DNA from: Timema cristinae
Taxonomy: Eukaryota; Arthropoda; Insecta; Phasmatodea; Timematidae
Length of the DNA stretch: 64,000 nucleotides
Assembly: GCA_039000515.1 (NCBI GenBank)
Contig: JBCFYV010011164.1
Span: 42,683,989 to 42,747,988 of the forward strand
Direction of reading: 5' to 3'
The notes under the pieces were generated by a model. The model did no database searches, had not been told where the DNA came from, and worked only from the letters and a program-made list of their open reading frames with translations. Shown here in pieces: positions 10,926 to 21,063 of the stretch (positions are counted from its first letter, which is position 1; each line of letters opens with the position of its first letter). A program made the position numbers and the translations under genes.

Positions 10926-11112
10926 ATTTTATATATCATTATCAATTCAAAAACCTGCTTTTGATCACGCAGTATTTAAGACAATACAGGCACCTTTGAG
11001 CAGTGTTAATGCAGAGAGGTTTTTGGGCTACTGCAATGTTGTTGGTGACCGAAGGACTAGTTTAACTAAAGAAAACATCGAGTTTGGTAGTATTTTGGAA
11101 CACACCTTATAA
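10912..11112 (+). pseudogene. hAT transposase C-terminal remnant (copy 1)
   Basis: The frame contains APLSSVNAERFLGYCNVVGD, then RRTSLTKENIEFGSIL, and ends in TAA. This matches the hAT C-terminal dimerisation segment (S-x-x-ER-F...G-x-x-x-x-RR-x-x-L-x-x-x-N). Only about 45 codons are recognisable, and the alternative-start N-terminal part is not convincing. It borders the right end of the foldback element, which may have inserted next to it. The identical copy is at 34883-35083. Confidence 0.7.
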
Positions 11113-12839
11113 GTGTGCTCTGCTTGATAGCTCAATAGATTAATGATTATTAACTTAAAATATAATTTCACTATCTTAACTTAATATGGTACAAAATGCT
11201 ATTTCATTAAAATTAAAATGCTACAAAATATCCTTTTTAAAACTAAATATTCTTCAAATTTAACTTGAAAATTGCTCTTTTTCCATGTCTATAAATATTT
11301 TTCAGATCTGTTTTTATGCTTAGATGTGTTTTACTATTTAATTTGGCCCAAAGTATCTGTTTTAAAAGTCTCAAATACATTTCATTTGTAGATTCAAAAC
11401 TATTATACTCGATAGTTGCTTAGCTTGTAAGCCTATATCATACTTACTCATCACATAGCATGATATTCTTGAATTAACTAGGCAGATTAGTCATTAATTA
11501 ATATAGTTTTCCTAAGAGAGCAAATTTCCTCGAATATACATTATGACAAAAAAAGTTATTTCATATTGTTAATGATCTGTTTTATTTTTCCAGGGCACAG
11601 CTCATCCAACTGAAAGTATTAATTTGAGAAGATCACAATAAGTTCAAAGAAAATATTAATGTTCCTCCCATGTAAATAGTAACTTCTTTATCGAAAATGT
11701 CGAACAAAGTTTTTCAAAGTTCTTAATTAGTTATGAATTTGTACACTAAATATTTATATATATAAATAAACTACATAGCCTTATTTTAAGAAAAACTCCC
11801 CTACCTATTCCAGAGTTTTATATTGTACAGCTCATGAAAACGATGATTGTTATAATAATAGTTTATATTCTCTGAATATGACATTAAAAAATGAGAATAT
11901 CAGAAAAATTATAATAGTGGACACTTTTTAGTTTTAATCTTAATCTAAGGGAACTTATAATATATTTTGGCGGTCTTGTAAAGTAGTGTTCAGAAAGTGA
12001 AAAGTAACGAAAACCTGTTTGTTTGAATCTGTAGACACCATGCAGTCCTTGTACTAACCATTTTCTATTTTTGATAGTTTGCTTTAAGTTTGTCAGATTT
12101 GGTATTTGATATAATAGTAAAGGAACTAGATGGCAGGTTATGAAAACATTTAGTGGGGAGAAAAAACAGTAGTTTTTATTGGCAAGCCAGAAAATATACA
12201 AATAATGTTTGAACACTTTTATTTTAAATTAACGAATATGTACTGGGGTCAAAATATATGTTTTTAGTTGAAATATTTTTATCCTCTTTGAAAGTGAAGG
12301 GATTATTCAAAAATCATAATTTTTTTAGTATCAAACTCTATCACACATATCTGATAGATTATGAATGATTAAGAATGTATTAAAAGTAGGAATGTCAATT
12401 TTTATAAATGGGAAACTAAATATCAAATCAATTAAATTAATTTAAATATCTAAGAACTCTGTGGAGACTTTGAACGCTGCAGAGCCTCTGTGGCATTAGC
12501 CCGCAAGTGAGATATACAGAGGAAAACCGCCCAAAATTTTGTCAGGCACTATATTGTACAGTATTATTAAAAAATAAAATCTCTTTTAATATATCAGGTG
12601 ATTTAAAATTAATGGCCTTATTCACAAAGCAGATTTTAATACAAAAAACTGTGATATTTAATGTGGAATAGATATTATGAGGTACCACTTGGAGATGTCT
12701 TAAAATGAGGTGCAGTTAATTAAAGATTCAGGAAATATCCAAACTATTTTCACAACTCTTATAGAAGTAATGATTATATGAAATATATTTTAAAATGATC
12801 AATTGATGATTATGTAACTTAATTAATCCTTGAGTAAAA
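11113..12839. other. AT-rich flank upstream of the host-like frame (copy 1)
   Basis: No coding frame is convincing; the antisense 110-codon frame at 11884-12216 has no recognisable content. A pyrimidine tract ending in AG at about 11577-11593 could be a splice acceptor for an upstream exon of the following gene, but no partner donor was identified. Confidence 0.4.
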
Positions 12840-13260
12840 ATGAATGATTCTTCATTTTGTAAGGACTGTTACGGTGTGATAGAGAAAGTGTGGCCTTGGA
12901 GCGGCTTAGTATCATTTCCTTTAGGTGGAAGAATTGAGCAAGCTTATTTCCACAGTGAAAGTGTTTTGATTGATAACCGTGAAATATCACCAAGCTTGAA
13001 TCTTATGGACATTTTGAGAGGTGGCATGTCAGCCTCTCTTCGTGTGACACCAAGCCATACTGGGACAGATATAAGATTCATTGCAATATGGGTACATGTA
13101 TCTTCTTTTGAAAGCTTTAATTCTGTATATAATAGTGAAACAGAAATTCTTAATGAAGCACATTATAGTGAATCATTTAATATGGCTGGTTGTACCCAAA
13201 TAGCACCCCCAAATGATAGTGACATTTATTTTGATAATAGTGATACCATAGTAAATGTAA
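12840..13260 (+). pseudogene. Host-like gene, first 140 codons only (truncated by the assembly gap)
   Basis: This matches codons 1-140 of the complete frame at 36811-37665, as far as I can read without change, and then runs into the N gap. The break is technical, not a mutation: the frame is open up to the last called base. See the entry at 36811 for the domain description. Confidence 0.85.
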
Positions 13261-13360
13261 NNNNNNNNNNNNNNNNNNNNNNNNNNNNNNNNNNNNNNNN
13301 NNNNNNNNNNNNNNNNNNNNNNNNNNNNNNNNNNNNNNNNNNNNNNNNNNNNNNNNNNNN
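13261..13360. other. Assembly gap (100 N)
   Basis: Exactly 100 N, a conventional scaffold gap of unknown size. It separates the end of duplication copy 1 from unrelated SINE sequence. Confidence 0.99.
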
Positions 13361-13383
13361 TAATATGTAAATAATAATTTGAT

Positions 13384-13671
13384 GGTGACCTGGTGGTCTA
13401 GGGGTAAGGTATCGGACTTCTTTGTTGGGGGTCCAGGGTTCAATCCTCGATCCTGGCACAGATTTATCTGATTGCTAAACCCTTCCTTCACCTCTGACAA
13501 GATATGTATTAATCACAACTTGTGATTGTGGGGAATGCCAGGCCTCCACCGTGGTTCGGATCCCACGTTAAACTGTAGGTCCTCCAATTTATCTCTCAAT
13601 CATCCAACCATTATACATTAGCGTAAGTGCGTATAACACGAACGGGTAGTAAGACGTAGTGCTAATAATAA

Positions 13672-13719
<48 letters not shown>

Positions 13720-13755
13720 TGATGATGATGATGATGATGATGATTATTATTATTA
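13384..13755 (+). repeat. tRNA-derived SINE, family A, full-length copy with compound microsatellite tail
   Basis: The head GGTGACCTGGTGGTCTAGGG holds a box A-like element and GGTTCAATCC is box B, so the head is tRNA-derived (Glu-like in its first 25 bases). A ~170-bp body follows. The 3' module GCGTATAACACGAACGGGTA GTAAGACGTAGTGCTAA is shared with SINE family B. The tail changes from (AAT)n through (ATG)n to (ATT)n, about 13663-13760. No target duplication is visible because the left flank is close to the gap. Confidence 0.88.
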
Positions 13756-13806
13756 TTATTTTGGCTTTGTGTAGCATGGCAAAATATATATATTTTACTA
13801 ACACAT

Positions 13807-14009
13807 ATCTGATTGCCAAACCCTTCCTTCACCTCTGACAAGACATCTTGTTAATGTGGGGAATGCCAGGCCGCCACCGTGGTTCGGATTCCACGTTAAA
13901 CTGTAGGTCCTTCATTTCATCTCACAATCACCCTACCATTACACATTAGCGTAAGTGCGTATAACCCGAACGGTAGTAAGACGCGGTGCTAATAATAATA
14001 ATAATAATA

Positions 14010-14048
<39 letters not shown>

Positions 14049-14081
14049 TAATAATAATAATAATAATTATAATAATAATAA
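13807..14081 (+). repeat. SINE family A, 5'-truncated copy with target duplication
   Basis: The copy begins inside the body at ATCTGATTGCC, lacks the tRNA-like head, and keeps the 3' module and a long (AAT)n tail. TACTAACACAT occurs at 13796-13806 and 14082-14092, an 11-bp target-site duplication. Truncation at the 5' end with an intact duplication is the usual outcome of target-primed reverse transcription. Confidence 0.88.
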
Positions 14082-14199
14082 TACTAACACATCATATACA
14101 AAACAAATCCATGGTTAGAAAAATAATCAACAGTTATGTCATTAAGTGTGTTAAACATGACTTTGGTTCCAACTAATACTAATGTAAATAGCTTGAAAA

Positions 14200-15570
14200 G
14201 CCATGAAAGGGTTCAATATTGGCAAAGCTGCGGGCGTAGTCGGGATCACAAGTGAAATGCTAAAGTGTGGCGTATTGGTACTACTTGCCAAATTGTGTTA
14301 GTTGTTCATTGTGTGTGCTGAGATTTCGAATGTTTCTAACGACTGGAAGAAAGATGTCACTGTACAAATACAAAGAGGTAGTAAGATTAATGGTAATACT
14401 TATAGATACAATTAGTTTGTTGAGTATCACAGGGCAAAGTTTTTGAGAGTTTTAATTGAGAGTGTGCATTAAAAAAACTGCGGACATGATTTGGTGTGTG
14501 CAATGTGGTTCTATATCAAGTATTGCATGGACCAGATATTTGAATTGCAACAAGTGATTGAGAATTGTATGACTGTAAAGAAGAAAGTTTATTGTGCATT
14601 AGTTAATCTGGAAAGAGCGTACGCTCGAGTGAATAAGAGTATTTAATGGGATGTTCTGACTGAGTATGTTATGGATACATGCATGGTTGGTAAATTCAAT
14701 TATGGCAGTGTATGGTAGAAGTAAAGCGTGCGTTAGTGTGGATGGAGCTTTGAGTGAATGGTTTGACTTTAAAAAGGGTGTTAGTCAAGGTTGTGTAACG
14801 CTTCCATGGTTGTTTAATATATTCATGGATAAGTGTATGAGGGATGCTTTTGAGGACGCGGTTGGTGTACAAATGGACAATGTAAATGTGCTCTTATATA
14901 CAGATGATGACGTATTAATGGCTGAGAATGAAAGTGACTTGCAGACTGCAATAAATCGTTTATCTGTGGTGACAGGTAGATTTGATCCTCGTATAAATTT
15001 CTCCAAAACTAAAGTGATAGTTTCTGATAAGGAACAATCAAGAAATGTTTGTCAGCTTAGTATAAATTGAAAACTATTAGAATAAGTGAATTATTTTGTG
15101 TATCTGGGCAGAATATTTAGTAAAAATGGAAGGATAGATAGTGACATTGATAGACGGGTGAATGCATCGAGAGTAGTTGGATACACGTGGACTCTTGCAA
15201 GGAATAGATTAGAATCGAAAGAGGCAAAGATGACATTATATAAAATTATATTGACGCCAATATTATTTTATGGATGTGAAGAGTGGGTTTGTCAGTATAG
15301 ACACAAGAGTAAGGCGAATGCGGTTGGAATGATATAATATCGAAGAAATGTATGAGGAAAAACTCGTATGGACAGCGTCTGTAATTGAATTGGTGCTGAA
15401 AGAGTGAGGTTTGAAAGCGAATCCAATAGGTAAATATGAAAGAAGCGTTTTTACGTTTGTTTGAGCATGTTGAGAGGATGAGTGTGGATCGAATGACGTA
15501 GCATATATATGAAGGTAGGGTGTGTAGATCAAAAGGAAGGGGTAGGCCATGTAAGACGTGGATAAATGTT
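14200..15570 (+). pseudogene. Decayed non-LTR retrotransposon reverse transcriptase (LINE)
   Basis: Relic reverse transcriptase in several frames. In order: KAAGVVGITSEMLK near 14225, DWKKDVTVQIQRG near 14343, KKVYCALVNLERAY near 14583, the best preserved stretch 14666-15070 with CVSVDGALSEWF, GVSQGC and LPWLFNIFMD, then YTDDDVLMAE in place of the usual YADD or FADD box, and a C-terminal part at 15086-15337 with FVYLGRIFSKNGRIDSDI. Many stops and frameshifts make it inactive. The family is that of insect endonuclease-reverse transcriptase elements; I do not name the clade. No endonuclease domain is visible upstream. Confidence 0.88.
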
Positions 15571-15599
15571 GTAGGTTAATGTGTAAAAAAAGACAAACA

Positions 15600-16090
15600 T
15601 TTAGAGTTTTTCTCCTTTTCCACCAGTGAATGAATCACGAACCCTCACCTACTCTCGCTTATATAGTCGTCCCTGTTGCAGAAAGCGATGGCTCATTGCA
15701 GGGAAGGTCCGGAAGGACAGCCAGCGGTGGCAAGGGAGAACGGAATCGTATTTATTAACACTGGAAAGGGTACATAAATCACAATACATTAATACATATA
15801 ATAGAATAGGTGAGGACATATTCTTAGTTGTTTTTTTCATCCATCTCTTCATTATTTCTTCTGGCCTCTGGTGTTGCCACATTCTTTCGGTGCTTGATAC
15901 CCAGGTTGTTGCGAGGATAAATCTCGATAGAAGATCTGTGGCTGCTGCCTGGGCGTTGGCACAAAGCCAAGTTGGAGATGGCAAGATCTCCTGTCGCTTC
16001 CCCCTCCACCCTACGGAACAAGATCTGTCTCACCAGTTCAGACAGTTGTGGGTAGTATACCCACACACACATCATCTGATCAAAATATTA
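15600..16090. other. Unassigned segment with higher GC content
   Basis: This segment is clearly less AT-rich than its surroundings. It has overlapping open frames on both strands (+ 15626-16156, - 15649-15984, - 15824-16075), none with a motif I recognise. It begins about 30 bp after the LINE relic ends. It could be a piece of another mobile element or a captured gene fragment. Confidence 0.35.
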
Positions 16091-17288
16091 TTATTACTAA
16101 ACGTAATTAAAACATGTATGTATACATATATTTATATATATAAAAGCAATACTTAAATCATAAAAAAAAGTAATTTAAAGAAAAACTTTAACTTAAACAG
16201 GAGGCCCTTAGACTGAACAGATATGAGCTCTTAGTTATTCTCTTATTTTGAAACTTTAGAGTAAAGATTAGGGAAGGGTGTTGATACCTTAATACACGAA
16301 GCTAGTACATGAAAAGTAACCATAAAACTGGGTAGTCAACACTATGAGATAAATATGGGGTATAACATCAGCAAACATCTTAGAAGATAGTTAATTTATT
16401 AAAATATGAAACTAGCGACAAAAACCCATAAACATACTAGAACATATGACCTAAAACAGACATTTAGAGACAAAGGGGATAAAAAAATTAAAAGGGGGAA
16501 ACAAATTACGAAGGATACATTTAAATAATTAATAAATTAGAATATAGTGACCTATCTTAGGTCCTTAAAATCTCACTTTTATCGTGACATGTTTAACACC
16601 AACAATAAGTTTTTTTTTTATTTAAATCAAAAACGAATCCAAGACATTTTAAAAATTAATTGTCTATACATTAATAGTACTGTAATAAAAACATTTTCAA
16701 CAAAGCATATTTGCGAGAATTGCGACGTTCTAAAATTGAAAAAATAAAAGCCAGTAATTGTTCAAAACAATCAAATTTACATCTAACAAAATATAATAAT
16801 TAGTTAAAAATAAACCTAGAAAATAATCAAATTACAACAACTTCTCACCAATACAATAATATTACAGAGAGAAATAGGCCATACACTTTAACGGTTTCAA
16901 GGTAAAATTAAATTAAGATTTTAAAAACAGTTAAGATAACATACCCCTTACAAAGAAGCCGGAAAAGAGAGAGGCGTGGGAAACTTTAGACGCTCACCGT
17001 GAAGCGGACAAAAAGGCTGGAAATAAATAGTAGCCAATGGCAGCATAGTAATTATTCTATATTAGAAATAGTCCAAAAGTTGGATACGTGGAAACGCACC
17101 TTAAACTAATTTCTAACTTATATTAGAATATAACAATAATATATAATAGAAGTGTTTAGCCACATAAAATAATAAAAATTATTATATAAGTTACTAATTA
17201 AATCACTAGAAGATAAGTAAGCCGAGTTGAGGTTGGTTATTCCCTTTCTCGTTACTAGATGTAATCACCCATCTGATGAAAGTTATTT
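16091..17288. other. AT-rich DNA, nothing assigned
   Basis: No coding frame, SINE or inverted repeat pair was recognised before the P-like element begins at 17297. Confidence 0.5.
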
Positions 17289-17605
17289 AGTTGTTGCATA
17301 GAGTATAGAAATGAGAAAGTGTGGACCCTTGCCATTACATGCATTGCAAATAGAGGCGCTGCGGTGTATTCGAGAAACTTAAGGACTGTCATCAAACTGG
17401 CCGGGTATTGTATTCCTTCAGTACCGACATAGCGTATAGATGTGAGAGCGCTGTATTATTTTGTTTGTCATACATTCATTCGTTGCTTTATGTATTTGAA
17501 ACCTCTGTTTTTAAATGCATGATGGTTCTTTTTGTTATTATTTTAATAATTAAGTATTCAGAATATGTAATTATTTTAGATTAAAAATCTTTTAGCACGT
17601 AATAT

Positions 17606-17965
17606 ATACTGACGGGTTTTAAACCAGGTTGCAAATCAAGCTATGACAAAGATTCAAGCGGGAAAATACATTATTTTCAACCTCCTCAAGACAAAAATAA
17701 TGCGAGTTTGCAAAGTGGGAATGGGCAATTCCAAGAAGAGACAGACAGCTAAGTATGAAATCTTGGGTTTGTGACTTAAATTTTTCTGAATATTTTCTTG
17801 TAAAATGTGACGATTTTATAATCAATGGAGAAAATATGAGACTTCCTCGATCAAATTATTATTTGAAACCCAGTTCTATTCTACATATTTTTCCTAATCT
17901 GCCAAAGTATTTTAGTAAAAATATAAAACAAAGGAATCCTACTAATGCCGGGATCACGATCAACT
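17606..17965 (+). pseudogene. THAP DNA-binding domain of P-type transposase, frameshifted and interrupted
   Basis: The first part reads PGCKSSYDKDSSGKIHYF in one frame (about 17625-17760). From about 17714 the domain continues in a neighbouring frame with KWEWAIPRRDRQLSMKSWVC and DLNFSEYF, then IFPNLPKYFSKN. The order (C-x-PGC, FxxP, W..AI.R, VC..HF-like, final IFP-like region) is that of THAP zinc fingers at the N-terminus of P-element transposases. One frameshift lies in the middle, and the first cysteine is not clear. The frame then runs into the MITE; beyond the MITE's right TAA it continues in a compatible frame for about 20 codons (18438-18500). Confidence 0.78.
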
Positions 17966-18437
17966 TAACGTAACTTAACGTAAAGGACCTCCTCGTATGT
18001 TTAAATGGAAGCGATCACGATGCACTTAACTTAACGTTGACTTGCAGTTAACTTAAGGTAAGAGATGTCTTGGGAGGTCTTTTACTTTACTTTACGTTAC
18101 TTGAAGGGTATCACGTAATCTAGCCAGCCAACCACTATGTGAGTGACGTCAACAGGGCTATTTAGTAATTCATTTGTTGGTTTTATCACCAATGTTTACT
18201 CTTTGGCGTAAGTTCTAGTGATCGAACATTGAATCAAAATAATTAAACTAGATGCGTATAACCCGAACGGGTAGTAAGACGCGGTGCTAATAATAATAAT
18301 AATAATAATAATAATTAAACTAGAATAAGGAACTAAATTTATCAAAAAAGTTTAATAATAGATATTTATTATATTGTTAAGATAACTTTAAGTGAACGTT
18401 ACGTTAAGTTAACGTTAATTTGATCGTGATTCCGGCA
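17946..18437. mobile_element. MITE with TAA target duplication, inserted into the THAP reading frame
   Basis: TGCCGGGATCACGATCAACT (from 17946) is mirrored by AATTTGATCGTGATTCCGGCA (ending 18437). The repeat continues inward through TTAACG-rich sequence for about 40 bp. TAA flanks both sides (17943-17945 and 18438-18440). A 3-bp TAA duplication fits PIF/Harbinger-type MITEs. Removing the insert and one TAA joins the two parts of the THAP frame without a stop, which supports these ends. Confidence 0.8.
18253..18309 (+). repeat. SINE stub: only the shared 3' module plus (AAT)n tail
   Basis: The 57-bp insert is TGCGTATAACCCGAACGGGT followed by AGTAAGACGCGGTGCTAA and an (AAT)n tail. AATAATTAAACTAGA occurs directly on both sides (18238-18252 and 18310-18324), a 15-bp target-site duplication. 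It is an independent insertion into the MITE and shows that the 3' module with its tail can be integrated alone. Confidence 0.88.
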
Positions 18438-18995
18438 TAAAAAACGAACCACTGAGATTCCAAAATTGAGTAAGCCAGCCGCTAAAGAAATGAGATAAGT
18501 GTTGCACAACACGCTAAAACAGTCCAGAAGTTGTCAAAGGTTGAGAATTCTTAAAACTACAATTTATACACAATCTTAAATCTTAATTTTTTAAATCAAA
18601 TCTACCAAATTTGTAATTATTATAACGTGTTTATGGAAATTGGTTGCTTAGCAATTGAGATTTCTTGAAATTTTACAAAGCGATTCATAATAATATTAAA
18701 TAATAAACCTTAGCCGACTAGTAGTATAAGCCTCAAATTAACATTTATATTAACGAAAAAAATAGTGTAGTATAATGTTAAATAAAATTTAAAGTATTGT
18801 TTTGAAACAAAGGTGTAAAATATAATATAATATGTAGTTTATCTAACTTACTGTAAAAAACAACATAAGGACTTCTTATAGCACTACTCTTATGCTTGAA
18901 CGCAGCTGTTAAATGAAGACAACAATAAAATATGTGGGTTCAACAGATAAAGAAATACTAATTTAATTGGTTCTACATTAAATAATTTAAATATG

Positions 18996-18997
<2 letters not shown>

Positions 18998-19036
<39 letters not shown>
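18998..19036 (+). repeat. (AAT)n microsatellite
   Basis: About 12 uninterrupted AAT/ATA units inside the P-like element. No SINE module precedes it. Confidence 0.9.
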
Positions 19037-19038
<2 letters not shown>

Positions 19039-19419
19039 TATAAATGTATAAGATATTACTGAAATTCACGAGTGTCAATATTATTAGTAGCTTGCTATTG
19101 ATATTATTACCATAAATTACAAATACAATTCGGGCGTAAAATTGCTTGTATTGCGATAGATTAAAGAAATAATTTATTCAGATATGGTATTAATAAAATG
19201 GTCAATTACAATAATGTTTTTAGTACTTTGCGGGGTTAAACTATATTTAGCTTACTAATAAAAAAGTAATTTAATGTAGCATATCTACTTAGCTGCATTT
19301 AGGTATTCTACATTAATCTATTGCTCAGGTGCCGGCCAGCAAAATCGATGCGAGCGCTTCATGCGGATGACCCATGGAAGTTGAGAGAGTGTCCAAACTT
19401 TCTCATTTCTATACGCTAT

Positions 19420-19539
19420 GATTGTTGTTTTGTTGTTTTCTTTTTTCACTTATAGAATGCACTGACTGTGTTTGCATGGCTCATTGAGGTAAATACACTA
19501 GTTGTTTACTTAAAAGGTTTATACTAAATAAATAAATAA

Positions 19540-19571
<32 letters not shown>

Positions 19572-19836
19572 ATGGAAATCAGAGCACAATAGTATGAAAT
19601 CAGGTTCAACTGGTAGGAAACTAGGGGGTGTTCGGTGTTCTTTGCCTGGTGGAGGTCTAACATTTTTGCCTTAAGCTCCAGACAAAGCTTCAATGTGACT
19701 ATGTCTTCTGATGGAAGGGGCTGAGCTCTACGATGCCAAAGTGAAGCCCATGATTCAACAGGAGAGCTTTCTGGGCTATGGATCGGCGTCAGGTTCAGGT
19801 TTGGAGCGCATAGGAAGTTGATGTATTCGGTGTATG
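19420..19836. other. Flank before the BEL/Pao element: AT microsatellite, then unassigned sequence
   Basis: Contains a TA-dinucleotide run near 19542-19570, then non-coding sequence of average GC. The last ~45 bp before the LTR belong to the interspersed repeat that continues after the 3' LTR. The base pentamer GTATG at 19832-19836 is the left target-site copy of the BEL insertion. Confidence 0.6.
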
Positions 19837-20330
19837 TGTTTAGTGTTTATTTCTTTATATTTATTATTTATTATAACCTTCATTATTTTTTACTTAATTA
19901 AATATTTCTTATATTCATTATTAATTAGATAACTATCATTTTTGGTCTACCGCCCTTTCTTTAATTAATTATGTTTTGTAAGGGTGGTACAATTGCTTTC
20001 TCGTGTTTTTACGCGCGTTTCCCTGTTAGTCCGCAAAGTGTTTCTCTAAATGGTGGACGTGTGTCACCACCGCGGCTCACAGTTCTCGTCGCTATAATTC
20101 AGTATCACTTATTTTAATAACCCGTATTTCTCTGACATAATTATGTGTGTGTGAAGTGAACAACAAATAAAGACGTGTGGTTGATTCATCAAGATCATCC
20201 CATCACAACCCCAGGTAGGCCTACTTGGGTTACTGCACCACCGGATCTTCAGCATCAGGTAGGGTCTCACCATGTCTCTTACGCCCACATTAAATAATAA
20301 TTAACTCTCTCACTCAATCAATTCAAAACA
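19837..20330 (+). repeat. BEL/Pao 5' LTR (494 bp)
   Basis: TGTTTAGTG ... CAAAACA, same length as the LTR at 2459-2952 and apparently identical to it. AATAAA at 20166-20171 is a possible polyadenylation signal. No clear TATA box can be singled out in this AT-rich sequence. Confidence 0.94.
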
Positions 20331-20346
20331 TTGGTCCTCCGGCCAT
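20331..20346 (+). promoter_or_regulatory. Candidate primer-binding site of the BEL/Pao element
   Basis: TTGGTCCTCCGGCCA begins at the first base after the 5' LTR. The TGGTCC start is as expected for pairing with a tRNA 3' end (...GGACCA). I could not name the tRNA without a search. Confidence 0.6.
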
Positions 20347-21063
20347 GAATGTTTCTAAATACATAAGATAATAAATTAAATTCTTTTATTTAGCTAACAT
20401 TCGTACCACGCTATTGTGTTAAAGTCTATTCAAATAAACAATAATAAAAATAAAATAATACTGAACATTTTCTCTCTCAAGACAATAAAATAAAAACTAG
20501 TGTTAAAATAATTGCTTTGGAAAAGATTGTGTAGAATATCAGAAAAACCCTCGTTTGTGAATTGCCGCCAAGAAAGACCACCATTTAATAACTTGTTATC
20601 GGTGAAACTGATATTCTATTGTTAATGTGCCGCTTAAATAATAACTAGATTGAGTTAGTGATCTGTGAACTAAACATTCAATATTAATTGTAATATTATG
20701 TGCGCGGTTAAATGCAATGTACCACCCAATTTATGTTTTTAAGATGTTTGGTCTTTGTTGTTGAAAATAATATCACTCCGCCAAACATCCATTGTGAGCT
20801 GTTTTGGAACGTTTTCTTAGTTACAGTACTTTGTAGTTACTCCCCCCTTTCTCTTTAGCTAGGCACACTAAGCTCAAGGTTGCTTTCAACAACACCCTCT
20901 TCTCAGAACATTGAGTTCCTAGAATTGTGTATAGACAGTTTCGGATGACATTTGCTCTCTTTTGTTTACTCTATAGTGTGTTTGTTCCAAACTGAATATT
21001 ATTTACAAATAAATATATGCACAAGCAGATTGATTATTATTAATATTATTAACATAATTCAAG
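20347..21063 (+). other. BEL/Pao untranslated leader
   Basis: About 0.7 kb of AT-rich sequence between the primer-binding site and the gag start, with no open frame of note. A leader of this kind normally holds packaging signals; none can be read from sequence alone. Confidence 0.6.

Larger units (their letters stand above)
1..13260. repeat. Large direct duplication, copy 1 (ends at the N gap)
   Basis: This segment matches 23961-37231 base for base apart from scattered substitutions and many one- or two-base indels, mostly in homopolymers. The offset grows only from 23960 to 23971 over 13 kb. The match includes the same BEL/Pao insertion with the same GTATG target copy, so the two segments descend from one locus after that insertion. 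The copy ends on the last base before a 100-N gap, inside a reading frame that continues uninterrupted in copy 2. This is best read as a contig end that overlaps the next contig. Confidence 0.95.
17297..19419. mobile_element. P-like DNA transposon, ~2.1 kb, internally deleted, with THAP domain
   Basis: The left end CATAGAGTATAGAAATGAGA continues AAGTGTGGAC. The right end, read on the other strand, is CATAGCGTATAGAAATGAGA followed by AAGTTTGGAC. This is a ~30-bp terminal inverted repeat. Flanks AGTTGTTG (17289-17296) and GATTGTTG (19420-19427) match at 6 of 8 bases, in line with the 8-bp duplication of P elements. The only coding relic is an N-terminal THAP domain (17606-17960); no catalytic RNase H-like domain is visible. 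It is invaded by a MITE at 17946-18437. Confidence 0.75.

Noticed and set aside
13384..13460. tRNA gene
   Set aside because: Boxes A and B are present, but the sequence continues into a repeated SINE body and occurs in several copies with target duplications; no clean acceptor stem.
13589..13819. Reading frame with a long isoleucine run
   Set aside because: Artefact of the trinucleotide tract in the SINE tail.
15626..16156. 176-codon reading frame as a host gene
   Set aside because: Competing frames on the other strand and no recognisable domain; left as unassigned.
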